Part shown: positions 22,578 to 34,655 of the stretch, piece after piece
How positions within the stretch are numbered: the first letter of the stretch is position 1
Layout: the number at the start of each line of letters is the position of its first letter
The notes under the pieces: model-generated
Told to the model about the DNA's origin: nothing
Seen by the model: the letters and a program-made list of their open reading frames with translations, nothing else
The model's database searches: none
Program-made: the position numbers and the translations under genes
Assembly: GCA_029990175.1 (NCBI GenBank)
Contig: JARKIP010000065.1
Location: 5,522,501 to 5,586,500, forward strand
Length of the DNA: 64,000 bases
Source: Petunia secreta
Taxonomy: Eukaryota > Streptophyta > Magnoliopsida > Solanales > Solanaceae
Direction of reading: 5' to 3'

Positions 22578-23203
22578 CTCGAAGAAGGGAGTGACCGAAC
22601 CCCAACCGAGCACTCAACATCGGCGCCGAAGTAAGGGCAAGTAACCGAAGGAAGGGCAATCAATGTCAAGAATGAGCTGAGCAAAACGACCGAGCACCGA
22701 AGTGAAGAAGCTCGAGCTCAAGTGTTCGAAGTCAAGTGTTCGGTTGAAGGAGTGACCGAACACTCATTAAAACAGCCCTGCGTGGCTTACTCATATTGGT
22801 CGCCTGTGACCATTTACAGTTTTGTCCTTAGCCTAGTCTATAAATACTCTTTTACATTTCATTGTAATAGTTAGTTGTTGTTGAATGATTAAATATATAG
22901 TAGTTGCTATTGTGAGTGTCTCTGATGGAGCTGAACCCCGACGTGGGATTTTAAAGAACTTGTGTCAATCGGTGTGAGTCATTTGAACATTTTCTTTTGG
23001 TCATTCAATTTGCAAGAAGCTTGTTCTTCTTGAGGATTGTTGCTTAGTATAGGTGATTCTTGGCCTTTATTCGATCGAGCTTTGAGAGAAGTTCCTCACT
23101 GTTCTTTCGAATAGAAGCAAGATTTGTCTTGCTTCTATCTTGTTTCTTGTTGTTTTCTTCCGCATTTTTTTGTAGAGCTTACCTTCGGGTTTGCATTGCA
23201 CCA
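22403..23203 (+). repeat. Element B 3' LTR (full length)
   Basis: 801 bp, TGATGTAGCC to GCATTGCACCA. TATA box TATAAATA at 22839-22846. U3 has a 9-bp inverted repeat GTGTTCGGT/ACCGAACAC (22736-22744 and 22755-22763) about 75 bp upstream of the TATA box, and many CCGAA words. The right target duplication GGCTT is at 23204-23208. Confidence 0.92.
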
Positions 23204-23208
23204 GGCTT

Positions 23209-23625
23209 CGAACGACTTTGCTTAGTTACTCGAGTATTTAAGACTTTCTGGCACTATGCTGTCCCTGTCGGCATGTAGGTGCAGTTGTTGAATTAATGAG
23301 TTCAACTTACGAATAATGTCTGGTGGCTGAGCAAGACGTGATCTAGCTCTAAGCAAGTAGTGTACCCTACTTCTATCACAAAAAGTGGGTGTATTTCTTC
23401 AACTTGTAATTAGCATGGGCTATGAATATTAAGATCGTAGATGGACCTTAATTTGTAGAAAACTGACTATATGAATAGTAGTTTATTAATAAGGGCGCGA
23501 TGCCTAGAATGTTGTTGGTGAAAACCCGTAACATGACATATGAGCATGAAAATGCTTTTATTTAAGAACCAAACTAAGGAACTAAATAAAGTAAATTCTT
23601 AAAAAGAAAGTACTACCAAATATCC
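23209..23625. other. Non-coding part of element A right of insertion B
   Basis: Continues the sequence cut at 4600. No pol coding is seen in any frame, so the polymerase region of A is missing rather than hidden behind B. Confidence 0.6.
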
Positions 23626-25543
23626 CTACAACTTCTCCCCACAAAAAATGTCAATCAACCATACAATCGAAATAGTAGTCTTGGTGGATTGAGGTTTCGG
23701 GTGTTCGGTGACTTCAGAAATGTTTACTACAAGTAACTCTTCCAGGACAGCTGCTCCCAAGGTGACTGTTGTGTAGCACTCTCTAGCTGCCTCTTGGTTC
23801 GCGTTGACCTCTTTTATCCCCCACTTGGTAGGGCATTTAAGCTTTTGATTCCAAGTAGATGGTATTGTTTTGACTTGATGGATCCATGGCCATCCTAAAA
23901 TCACATTGTAAGGGACATCTCCCTTGATTACCTAAAAAGATGAAATATAATATGCTCCTGGGATGTGAACAGCAAGGTTAATTTCTCCAACAACCTTTTC
24001 ATAACAATTGTTTAAGCCAGCCAGTGTATAGACAATTGGGGCCATCTTGTCTTCGACTCCCATCGCCTTCAATGTGTCCTACCTGATGAGGTTTACGGCA
24101 CTACCGGCGTCGACCAAGACACGTTTGACATCCGTATCATCTATCCTATGTTTTATAACCAAAGCATCACGGTGAGGAGTATTGTAGCTGGTGCTATCCT
24201 CGTCACTAAATAGGATCATCTCATCCCGAGTGCGACCATCGTCGGGCGCTACCCCAATGTGGTTCGACTCTTTGGGCAGCGTCGCACCGCCAATTATGAT
24301 ATTGATGGACCTTTTCGGATCTGGTAAATTTTGTGGTCCCTCTTGATTTTTTCTTTTGGCATAAGTTTGTTTTCCTCTGTCGGTGAGTAAATCCTTGAGA
24401 TATCCCTTATTCAGCAAACCCATCACTTCCAAGATTAGAGCTCTGCATCCAGCCGTCTCGTGTCCGTGATCCCTATAGAAATTATAATAAAGATTCTTAT
24501 TCCTTTTGCCCAGCTCGGCCCTCAAATTACTGGGCCAGCGTACCTGGGCGTCCTTCATGTGATCCCTCAGGAACTCTACGGCGTTAACACGCAATCCCAA
24601 CTCTTCGAACCTGTTAGGTACCCAATCCACGCAGAGTGACCCTTTGGTTAACAGTGTTGAGGTCTTCATACTATCTTCTTGCTTCGGGAAATCATCTCTG
24701 TAATCTCTTTTGCTTTGCTTCTCTTTGTCTTCGGCCCGAGGTACCTCTACGTATCCTTGTTTCTGTCGTTGGTGGATAACGTCTTAAACAATTGGGCGAG
24801 CTTCCTCGGGGGTGGATGATTCTCCTGGCTCCAGGCAAAGCTTCTCGGTATATCTCAAGTATATGGCGTTCCATGTTGTTACAGGATGTTGAGTCAAACT
24901 CCACTGCAATTCCTTGGTGGCTAACGACCCCTTCGAGTTTACACTTTTGCCAAAGGCTACAACGACAATGTTATCGGGGACTGGAGGAAGGTCCATGCGT
25001 TCCCGCTGAAACCTGTCAAAGTAGTCCTTTAGCAGTTTGTCATCACGCTGATGGATCTCAAAGAGAGGAGCCCATTGGATGCTTCGATGAGTGAATGATT
25101 CGAGGAGTCCATAGGTCCTGCATCTGAGTGAATGATTCGATGGAGCCCATTTGTAGCTGGGTGAACAAAGTGAGGGCGCCTTTGGTCAGAGTTGAGCAAA
25201 ACCTCTTCAGCAGAGAAGACTGAATCACTACCTCAGTGATCTCGTTACTCCTTACAGCCGTGTAATACGCATCAATATGCTCATCCAAATAAGTTGCTCC
25301 ATCATATTTTAAGTTATCCAGCAGACGAAAGTACCTTGGTATGCGGATCGGTGCATCACTTGCTTTATAAGCATACTTGTAAAATTTATGCTCATCCACC
25401 GTGGTAACTTAGGATGGGGCACCCGGCACATTACCAATTCGGTCGTGGATGGCCTTCATCTCTTTTATGAGGTCCTGAATAACACACGCTCCCTTACGGT
25501 CTTGATTGTTGATTGCTGATGATCCTCCAGGAGTGGCATCCAT
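23626..25543 (-). pseudogene. Element A gag-protease
   Basis: The first ATG of the open stretch is at 25543 (MDATPGGSSAINNQ). A TAA at about 25409 and frame changes near 25060 and 24780 break it. The gag core reads IPRYFRLLDNLKYDGATYLD and ITEVVIQSSLLKRF at 25058-25399. The Tat-type CCHC-like motif YNFYRDHGHETAGC lies at about 24447-24488, followed by LLNKGYLKDLLTDRGKQTYA. The protease motif RVLVDAGSAVNLIR ends at 24079, and MILGWPWIHQVKTIPSTWNQ (from 23904) is the protease end. Nothing of RT follows. Confidence 0.85.
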
Positions 25544-25960
25544 TTTGAGCCTGCAGCTAGGAATAGATGCTGGCGAATTGTTCGTGGGTGCTGGTCCTCA
25601 TGGGGATGCTGGCCTCTGATACGATCCAGCAAACATCGCTCGTAACTTCAAACATATCCCTTCGACCATGTTGCTAGAACTCCGTTCCACTTGCGTAGAC
25701 ATAGTTTTGAGGAGATTAAGAAGGAAACTTCTGAATTCAGAATTACCTTTTAGTAATCAATCGCCTTATCCGTTGCTAGCAACATGAATTGGCTCCTGGG
25801 AAATATCTTTCGGTTGTTCAATGTGATCCTTAGGCTATACGCTGGGGTCACTGGGAGCCTTTACGGAGTCATCTACTGCGTATGAAGTGTTCTTCGGAAC
25901 GTTGCTACTATCATCAGATATGATTGTGCCTTTTCCTTCATAGAATACCTACAAGTGCCT
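25544..25960 (-). other. Element A leader
   Basis: Lies between the primer site and gag. No credible ORF; the gag could start farther upstream in an intact copy, since Tat gags often have long N-terminal parts. Confidence 0.5.
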
Positions 25961-25980
25961 GGTGCCCACGGTGGGCGCCA
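25961..25980 (-). other. Element A primer binding site (tRNA-Lys type)
   Basis: The minus strand reads TGGCGCCCACCGTGGGCACC. The first 16 bases match the complement of the plant tRNA-Lys(CTT) 3' end including CCA, as recalled from general knowledge. Confidence 0.85.
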
Positions 25981-25983
25981 AAC

Positions 25984-26468
25984 TATTTATGCCTAAAATC
26001 GGTCGCCTAGGTTAAACAATTAATTAAGGATGAGGTCACAAGCAATATGGTAAATACGACTGAAAAGTAAATAAGTGAAAGAGAGAAATAATGAGTAAGA
26101 AAAGAAAACTAGTCTTATTCCTTGAGAATAGATGGATTCTGTGGTGACTCGCTTTGTTGTACAATACAAATGTAAGGAGGAGTATTTATAGTAGTGGATA
26201 CCCAGTCCTAATTATGGTAAAATAAAAAGACTAATAAGGCTATGGGCCTATAACTCAAGGCGTTGGTATATACGAAACCCTAACTAGGATACTGTAACCC
26301 TGAGGCGGCAGGATGTATGCCTTTTGTCCTACGTCCGTATCGCCTGAACGGTCATAACTCGTAGAACAGTTGTGTATCCTTTGTGCTCAGTGACTTGTAA
26401 GGTAAACCTAATCTCGCTAGCTGGACTCGTATCCCCGTAATAGTAGTTGGCGTATTTTCGCCCACACA
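25984..26468 (-). repeat. Element A 5' LTR
   Basis: On the minus strand it starts TGTGTGGGCG and ends GGCATAAATA. A TATA box (CTATAAATACTCC, minus strand, near 26190) is well placed. The exact outer base is uncertain by two bases because of the CACACA run. Confidence 0.75.
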
Positions 26469-26501
26469 GTGACATACTCAAAGGTATTTCTCAAAGGTAT
26501 T

Positions 26502-26726
26502 CTAAAATACCTTATTATGTGATGAATCATAAACATGAAGCTTTTTGTCATCACGATCAAACATAAGAAAAATATAATGTGTGGTGTTCTCCTTATTTAA
26601 TGGTGGAAGGCAAAAAGGAACAAAAACCCTATTCACAAACGCCCATGGTATTCCACACTGCCTATCTTTATCGTCCACAGTTTTCACCAATATAAGTCCA
26701 GAATCATCGATCCAGTGTTGGGCCAT
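26502..26726 (-). pseudogene. Ulp1/C48 peptidase-like fragment
   Basis: 75 codons with HYIFLMFDRDDKKLHVYDS. The His in the HYIFLMFD context and Asp in the VYDS context match the catalytic His and Asp spacing of Ulp1-type cysteine proteases found in plant DUF1985/Ulp1 genes. The frame ends 34 bp before the LTR of element A, so the catalytic Cys part is lost or displaced, probably by insertion of A. Such proteases act on SUMO conjugates in their family; no such activity can be claimed here. Confidence 0.6.
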
Positions 26727-29700
26727 CTAAATTACAAGTGGATGATACCAAAATAGTATCAGCAAATGTAGTATCGCTAATACTGCATACATAAGGGAGA
26801 TCTAAAAGATGATAGCCCTCCATCTTCCTCAAGTAGTATAAGATAGCATCGATATGCTGCACAAAGAGGCAAAAACATCAAATACATTAAAACACAGAAC
26901 AACATCACATGGTTTTTAAGTTTATGCAAAACCTCATCAGCAAGCAGATATTCCACAATTGCAAGCTAAATAAATCACTGCTTAGGTATTTCTTCCTCAT
27001 CAAAAGCGTACTTCTTCTGGTCATAAGCATTATTTTCATAGTAAATATTATATTTATCCCTACAGGAAATAAAAATTTTAATTAATACAACCTAAAATTA
27101 TTTAATATTAATGTACTTTGAACATACTATTAAATTAAGAAAAAAACAAACAAATAGAACTACTTACACAGACTTCGAACACTTCTTCTCTTTATTCAGA
27201 AAAGATGGAAATTCCCTGAAACTCTTAGGGGAATAACTGTAAAAGGGACATCTTCAGAAGTAATTCTTTTTCTTGTCACTGTGCATCTTCTTCAACCTTT
27301 TCATATCAACCTTATTAGGAGATTTCAACCAATGGCTGGGCCAACGTACCCTTTTCACTAGTGGACTACCAACCACTAAGTAATCAACAATTGCACAATC
27401 ATCCATTGTTGGGATTGGATCTCCAGCATAGCCAACACCATCACTGCACTACTTCTCCTGCTGCGGGGTTATTTCAATAGAATTTATAGATTTGGCAGTC
27501 ATGGAAGCACCATCTACTACAACAGTCTCTTGACTAAGATCAGGAAGAAGCTTGAATGAAGGCATGTTAAGATTTTTATGTGATTGTCCATGACTACCTT
27601 TCTTACCGTATGTTGCGTTGGTTTTAGGTCTGTCTTCTACAACATTACTGCATTCCACGACTTGAACTCCTACTACTGCATCACTTCTCAACCTCTTTGG
27701 GGTCTGCTGATCCTCGACTCTAGTTTATTTTTCCAATGAGCTTCTCTTTGCTCGGGAAACAACGCTAGCAATGCATTATCCTTAGAATCACTCCTTGCCT
27801 GAGAAATGAATAGAAGAACTTTCCTGGCTCCTTCGACCCCCAACATAAAAAATGGATGGAAGGATATTGTTACCACAACCTTCAGATCGAGAAGGCAACA
27901 CTTTCAAAACATATAAACCACTAAAATCCAAGTGGGGATGAGTAATATTTTCGACGAGGGTATTAAGATTGGCAAACTCAGATGCATCAGAATCGTCGTT
28001 GACTGCATCAATAGCTTCAACAGAAGTCTTCTCCTTTGCATGGCCCTTCCTCTACAACCATTTCCACAAAAGAATTATATGGTATGATATAAAAAGGGTT
28101 TCACGCCTTTGAAGAGTAGCATCTGTTACAGTCACTGATGAAGAAATATTAGATACCACAGAAGACAGACCAAATGACTGCTCAATTGATCTTTCCTTGG
28201 CAAGACTACCAGCAACTTCATCTCCATGACCTACTTCAGAGACCATAGCTTGCCGAGTTAATACTTCATCACCTTAAACTTCATTAAAATATCTACTAAC
28301 AAAATTCTATTCTTCCATACCACCATCAATAATCATCGGTCCTCCAGCTAGATCATTCAAACCACTAAAAACACCAAAATGAGTAATACGACCATCAAAC
28401 CCCTGCATAACTTGATCAAAATGTTGATCAGGTCGCATTGCATTACATATTCCATCCTGCTCACCACTCATTTGACGAACACTTTCTATAGATTCATCAA
28501 ACAGACGGATTGAAAACCCACTATTGTTCCTATTACAATCATATTCATACCAACAAGCAGGAGCACTTGTGGAGGAAGGATATTTCTTTGGTTTGTTCTT
28601 TTCCGACATCTTCTTAAACTCATCTATATTGACTTCCATTTCCCGCATGTAGCAATAAAATGAACAAAAACACTTAAAGAACCACAAAGTACATTCATGA
28701 AAAGAATAAAACAAGAATCATTGTACATAAAACAAATACCTTCTTATCTTTTTTTGTCATCATATTTTTCATCATTGTACTAACATTTTTATTAAGTGTC
28801 TTAACCATTTCTACAAGGTCTTGCAAAAACATAAATGTAACATAAAGTAACAATAGTAAGATAAAGTATACTCCAAAAAATAAAAAATAACATATCAACC
28901 TCAACAGTAGTGGATGAGGTTCCACCCTTTGCCCGATCTCTAACAATCAGCAACGACAACTGAGTTGTCGGCTTTAGAATGCCGAGATCTCAAAACTTGA
29001 CATTTTTGCTTTATGCAAAAAGGAAGAATATAAAATGACGACTGAACATAAACAATTATAATGAAAGAAATGATGCGATAAAATAGTCGTTGCACTGTAT
29101 TATCAAATAAACCCGTTGCAGTCTTATATTGAGGAATATTTCCAGGCTTATAGCTTAACATTAACAACTTCTTATTCCCAAGCGACGTTGAAAACTTGTC
29201 TAAAAATGGAAAAACATCACACACCCACACTATTTTGCCCAGCAAAGCCCAGTAAGACCAGAAGACTTCAAATTAGGTACCTCTTGGACAGAAACTATAG
29301 TTTTACGACAAGCAAAATAAGCAAAAACAAAATCAGCAAAACCAAAATCTGACTGTATACTATCATCCTCAAAAAGTGCATACTCTTCTACGGTAAAAAC
29401 ATTATCACTTCTATCACCCAATAAAACTCGCCAAAACATATACACCTCTGCTAGTCTCACGATATGTTCATTATTCTCTACAATTTTCCTCTTCTCATGC
29501 ATAAATGTACTTAATTCCGACAACTTAATATATGCTCTTCCATCAAAATATGTATTTCGTAACTAGCTCTTTCTCCCACACACAATACACTTCAAGTTAG
29601 GAACAACCCCACTACACTTCAAACTAGTAATCTACACAAATTCATTAACCCCAAAACTGCAATAATTTTCTCGTATATAAAATTTCATAATATCTGAGCT

Positions 29701-30060
29701 TGTCCTGTTCACTTCACACCTAAAATACATGACACAAGCTGCACTGGAACAACCAACTTCTCAAACCGAATGAAGATACCAAAAACTCCACACTTAAAAA
29801 ATTTAAGGTGCTCCTCTGTTAGAAAAGAACTAATAACAGAAGAAAAATTGCTATCACCTCTCCAAGCAAGTGATGTTTGGGACCATCATTCACACGGACA
29901 AATAAGTTTTGGTCCCTACACAGACACAAAAGTAACAAACGAAACAAAACTAATGCAGAACATCACATATAAAAATCATAAAAGTAAAATGAGATAATGG
30001 GAAGCAACTTACCACATCTGCAACCACCACCTTTCTGTTGGAGTTACCATCATATGCCAT
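26727..30060 (-). pseudogene. DUF1985/Ulp1-type gene, copy 2, decayed
   Basis: A minus-strand start at 30060 gives MAYDGNSNRKVVVADV, ending exactly at a GTAAGT donor (intron from 30012); TGTGTAG before 29915 could be its acceptor. A DUF1985-like segment at 29709-29864 reads WRGDSNFSSVISSFLTEEHL and FFKCGVFG. Further segments are 29230-29523 (ending at a conserved-looking FVFAYFACRK) and 28940-29245 (VWVCDVFPFLDKFSTSLG). Low-complexity segments follow at 28307-28714 and 27449-27691, then the basic stretch RVRWPSHWLKSPNKVD near 27300-27350. Several stops break it. The neighbouring copy 1 has the same segment order. Domain names are from recognised residues, not from a search. Confidence 0.5.
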
Positions 30061-30479
30061 GGTTTGAATAATTACTATTCGTCACCTTCAACAACACAAA
30101 AAACACAGTAAGTTAAGTACAACAAAGAAGTTAAACAACATGGCTTCTACACTACGTTAACATGCAGAACTACATATGCAAAAGCAGAAGTAAACTCAAA
30201 GTGAAACTTCATCAAACAGATGGCATGCAATAGAAACAATAAATTCATCAAACATGTGGCATGCAACGTATAAAACACCAAACTTACAAGACAAATGAAA
30301 AAAAAAACTAACACATAGCAATAACATAATCCAAAAATACCTTACTTTTTCAGAGACGCAAAACGAAAGAGAAAATGCCCACAAAAATATAAATAGTAAG
30401 ACAAACTGAGAATTGAACAGTACAAAGAGAAATTTAATATGAAAATGAGTTTAATAAAATATAAGGATTTGAATGGTTA

Positions 30480-30900
30480 TTACTTCAAAATACTACTGGG
30501 TTAGATTCACTTCAGTAAATCAAAACAGATGACGAATTGGCATCACTATAGAATCTAATGGATAAATAAATAGAATAACATTATAAGACTAAACAACGTC
30601 GTTTTATAATTACATCGCCTTTCCAAATAAATACAGCCGAATTTTCATCACTATACAAGTTTCGAAATAAAATGTGCAGCTGGTCCGGATTCATTTCACT
30701 AGTTGAAAATAAAGACGACTTGTCATCATTATAGAATTTACTGTCTAAAGCAATAGAATCACATTCTATGAGTAAACAACGTAGTTTTTAAATTACATGA
30801 GCTTTTAAAATAGTTAGAGCCGAAATATCATCACTATATAAGTCTTAAAATAAAATACGCATCATTAACAAATAAGGCCGAATCACACTCAATTTCAGTA
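30480..30900. repeat. Diverged tandem duplication, about 183-bp unit
   Basis: Units begin GACGAATTGGCATCACTATAG (30531) and GACGACTTGTCATCATTATAG (30714) and continue in parallel (AAACAACGTCGTTTT versus AAACAACGTAGTTTT). It lies between the two DUF1985 copies in AT-rich DNA without coding. Confidence 0.7.
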
Positions 30901-30940
30901 TTGCTAACAGTTATTATATTATTCATCAATACATCCGCAT

Positions 30941-31022
30941 TGTCTTTGTTTATAAAATAAAATAATAATCCATACTCCTTTGTCTTCGTTTATAAAATAA
31001 AACAATAATCCATACTCCTTTT
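30941..31022. repeat. Tandem duplication of about 41 bp
   Basis: TGTTTATAAAATAAAATAAT and CGTTTATAAAATAAAACAAT, each followed by AATCCATACTCCTTT, stand side by side. No coding in the surrounding 31.0-31.5 kb. Confidence 0.8.
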
Positions 31023-31499
31023 ATCTTATTACTTAATCTTTGTATACTTTATCAACAAAATGAAGCCAGATTGTCATCAACTCAAAAAATAAAAAAATTA
31101 CTATCAGTTAGAATAACACAGTAACACAACTTTTCTATGCCACAAATATATAAACAAATGAAGCAAATTGCGCATCGATTTTCTAATAATATAAAAGAAC
31201 ATTCCAACAACTTTGTTCAGAAATAAAGATGCATTGACATCATCTCAAACAAAAAAAAAATACGAATGCATTGACAACATAATTAATCTATCCATTTACA
31301 AATACTTCAAACAAAAATTTTCAACAGTATGCATTTTCATCACTCAACTTCCTAAAACATGACCAAAAAAAGAGTTATACAATTCAATTCAAACCACTGG
31401 TTTCACTTAAAACGATCTCCACAAGTACCAATACTGCATCAGGCAAAACATCATATTAAGGACTATCTTCCAAAAGCTGAAATGAGGGAACATTATTTG

Positions 31500-33296
31500 A
31501 ATGCTAAGTCTTCCTCCTCTTAGGATCTTCTACGTTTCCAGCAACTCTGGCGGATTCGACAACTTTAAGATCACGCAGAACACTCGCTTCTACATCATTA
31601 ATAGGCAATACGGCCCATGAATCAAGAGTTGAAAGATTAATCATCCTAGATTAAAGCTCATGAATTATCTGAGTAACTTTTACGACCTGAACTTCACTAT
31701 TTTTTTAATATTCCTCATCTAAAACGGCTTTACACGTCAAATTATTTACAGATTCAACTCCACAAACCAGAGTATTCTCATCTATCTCATAAATTCGAAT
31801 ATGACGCTCATTAACCTGACTAAACTCAAACAGATATTGACTACTATGTGAACATTCTGCACTCATAGCAGCTTTGCCCTTCCGATCAGAAATAAACACA
31901 TGATTCACACATACCAACGCAATCTCACCAATTCGAATGTGAGCCTCACAATCTTGATTACAACGCTTCTCCGACTGTTCATTACCACGCGCCGCATCAG
32001 TAGCTTCAAGTATATTTGTTAGAACAGCAATCAATTTATGAAATTTTGAATCGACACACTTCAAAACAATTGAAAAACAATAAAAAAATATAATCAAAGA
32101 ACATGAAATAAAAAAACAACAGAAATATCCAATACATAAACACACTTCATGATCAAATCTCGATCAGCACACCACTTCTTTTCCAATGAATATGTTATTC
32201 TCTCAAGACTCGTTACTACCTTCTCTGAAATTCTCTAGCATAAAGAAATAAAACAATGAAGCACTATCACTAACCAAATTAAACATTCCACAAAAATAAA
32301 CTTAAAACAAAAGAATACTTACATTAGAGATGGTATCGACTAACAAGTCACCATCTAAACCCAAAGAAGTTTCATAAAGGACTGGACGAAATTCAAAAAT
32401 CATGAAATCTCGTTCTTGATCAAGCGCAACTAGTCTCTGCAGCTCGAATGATGGATATTTCTTTTCAAAATGAAAAAAGAAATAACAATAAAACCAAAAT
32501 TAAGAAAACACAAAGTAAAAAATAAACATACCAATCCATCATGAAAGTAAGAGTTAAATAAGGTATCGTAGAATGGCTACCTCATCTTCGACCAAGAGAG
32601 CATTCGAGGAAAACTGCAACAATGAAAACTACCAAACTGACAGAAACATGGAAACAACTCTAGAATACATACATTGAATACAAAGGAAAAACCATTCAAT
32701 ACATAGGCCGGATGCCCTTTCTTCAAGTTTTGAGGAGACACAAAAATATGTCTAAGAGACTTAAGCAAATGACTAAAACACAGGACCCTCACGGAAAAGA
32801 AGCACGAATAGCATCAGAATCAATAATCTTCATACACTAAGTATCTACAACTTTGTCCCCCGATGCCCAAGCAATACACGTTCAAGATGGTAAAGCTCGA
32901 CAAGTTTCACAGCATCAGAATCATCGATATCAACAGTTAACAACTGAGAAACTTTAATACTACCAAGCCCACTACTATATACATATGTAAAATCTTCACC
33001 GGAGAATCACAAACAGTTATCAAATAAAAGTTTCTGCATCAAAGGTGCAAACCCGGCTTCACATCATTTCTGTGAATCTGGAACATCAACATACAATGGA
33101 TAAGCTTATCATATAAATTTATATCATCCAAATCCATAAGCCTACCAAATACACCAGATTTCAAAAAAGTCAACTGCGACTCAGTCAAGAAAGAAGTAAT
33201 GACATAACGATAACCATAATCGCCTCTCCAATAAATATTTGCATTATACCAGTTCTCAAATAGGCAATATAAGTCACTTTCCTTAACTGCAGCCAT
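31500..33296 (-). pseudogene. DUF1985-type gene, copy 1, decayed
   Basis: Starts MAAVKESDLYCLFENWYNAN at 33296. The DUF1985-like core is WRGDYGYRYVITSFLTESQL, then FLKSGVFGRLMDLDDINLYD and LIHCMLM, through about 33080; the frame ends at 33039. A later segment at 32577-32792 reads FSHLLKSLRHIF and LNGFSFVFN; after a possible intron (GTATGTATTC to TTCTGTCAG) comes FPRMLSWSKMR, as in related plant proteins. An acidic segment (DAARGNEQSEKRCNQD) is at 31705-32145. Copy 2 carries the same DUF1985 core, so this is a tandem paralogue. Segment-to-segment splicing is uncertain. Confidence 0.5.
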
Positions 33297-33408
33297 CTTT
33301 ATATTTAAATACTAGATATATAATTCCAAATAAAAAAATCAACCATCAAATATACAAACACAAAGCAGTAATAAAGCTCAAAAAAGTTAAAAAAAGAAAC
33401 AAAGATAA

Positions 33409-34020
33409 TCCGGCAGCGCCTCTTCACAATGAGCCAGAAAAACACATGAATATTGAAAGTAAATAAGGACATATGGTCATCAATTCACAAACCAACAAAG
33501 AGTACAATGTAAAAATATACGTCATACTAAAGAATGACTAAATATGAATCCCCTACATAAAAATGCAATTACCTTAATCAATAAACCAAAGCAACATACA
33601 CCAAAATAAGAAAAATTAGGTATTAGAGTTGCACATATGCACAAAGAGAAGAAATAAAGAAAAACCGGCAGAACCTCTTCACATATGAACTAAAACAATG
33701 CCTGAATTTTAAATCTAACTGATGATAGACCATCATCATTTCAAACATCAACTACAAAGAAAAACACATAAAGCATATCCCCTACATAAAATGCACCCAT
33801 CTTAATAAAATAAATCAAAGCTACATAAACCAAATAAGGAAAATAAACCAAATACGGATAATGCATCAGAAATTGCATATATAAAGACAAATAAGAAATA
33901 CAAACAGTCCGGCGGTACTTGCTGTGACAATCAACCAACAAATGGTTGCATTATGCAGCTAATGATGACGAATCGACATCATTTCAGACAACCCAACAAA
34001 ATACAGAAAACACTACAAGC
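33409..34020. repeat. Tandem triplication, about 250-bp unit
   Basis: Units begin CCGGCAGCGCCTCTTCACA (33410), CCGGCAGAACCTCTTCACA (33665) and CCGGCGGTACTTGCTGTGAC (33909). The first two share CCCCTACATAAAA and ACCTTAATC or ATCTTAATA words at the same offset. It lies just upstream of copy 1 in its reading direction. Confidence 0.75.
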
Positions 34021-34617
34021 TTCACAGGCTAAAAACGACAAAAACGCTCACACTTTAAAAACAGTCGTTACTAAATGAAGACAAATTTTCAACACGGCGC
34101 AAATCCAAATAAAAACACAGATAACAGAACTCCATAATAGCTTTATAACAAAGCACAAAAATAAAAGAATCTATGGAAAAAACAGCTAAAAAAAGTTTGA
34201 AAAAAAATCGTAATAGCGGTAACAAGACAAAACTAACACAAAAACTACAACAAATTCAATAAAACAATATAAAAATATAACGAAAAGTAAAAAACAAAGA
34301 AAACGATGAACGGAAACCTGAAACAAACACAAAATCGAAAGCAATCGAAGAGAAATCACGTCTAGGGTTTCGTTTAGAGGAGAAGAAAGAGAGAGAGTGT
34401 CGAGTTAGCCGAAAAAGGGAACACAAAATAATGAATCAAGGATTTTTATATGTGAGAGGTAAAAAGGTCATTTCATACGGGACAATTAAAAAGTGCTTAT
34501 GCTTTATAGACCAGCGAAAAATAACTCAGCAAATAAAGACCAGGCACAAAATGCTCATCCCATATAAAAAAATAATTAACCATTATTTAATAGGTCTTGG
34601 GCTTGAGTTTTTTTTTT
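34021..34617 (-). other. AT-rich non-coding DNA, possible gene leader
   Basis: No ORF. On the minus strand 34330-34400 reads CTCTCTCTTTCTTCTCC followed by AACGAAACCCTAGAC, the kind of pyrimidine-rich leader common at plant gene starts. It may be the start of the transcript for the DUF1985 copies. Confidence 0.35.
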
Positions 34618-34652
34618 GTGTGTGTGTGTGTGTATGTGTGTGTGTGTGTGTG
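34618..34652. repeat. TG dinucleotide microsatellite
   Basis: About 17 TG units with one interrupting A. Confidence 0.95.
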
Positions 34653-34655
34653 TTT

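Larger units (their letters stand above)
4601..23203 (+). mobile_element. Element B: chromovirus-like Ty3/gypsy retrotransposon, interrupted by element C
   Basis: Both LTRs begin TGATGTAG and end GCATTGCACCA. The 5-bp target duplication GGCTT is perfect (4596-4600 and 23204-23208). The primer site TGGTATCAGAGC matches initiator tRNA-Met. Internal order is leader, gag with zinc knuckle, protease, RT, RNase H, integrase, purine tract. The pol frame runs on into the 3' LTR, and the C-terminal part contains PPRPMTRSQAKLL; both suggest the CRM-type chromovirus clade, though I see no unambiguous chromodomain. Without the 11.3 kb insertion C it would be about 7.3 kb. Confidence 0.9.
2075..26468 (-). 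mobile_element. Element A: Tat-type Ty3/gypsy retrotransposon lacking pol, minus strand, interrupted
   Basis: On the minus strand the order is LTR (25984-26468), primer site (25961-25980), gag-protease (23626-25543), about 0.7 kb of non-coding DNA, then an opposite-strand ORF remnant (2075-4249). This LTR-gag-pol-antisense ORF order is characteristic of the Tat lineage. RT, RNase H and integrase are absent: removing inserted element B joins 4600 to 23209, and neither side of the joint shows pol. The left LTR is not visible because LTR H occupies the edge. The element therefore looks non-autonomous. Confidence 0.75.
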
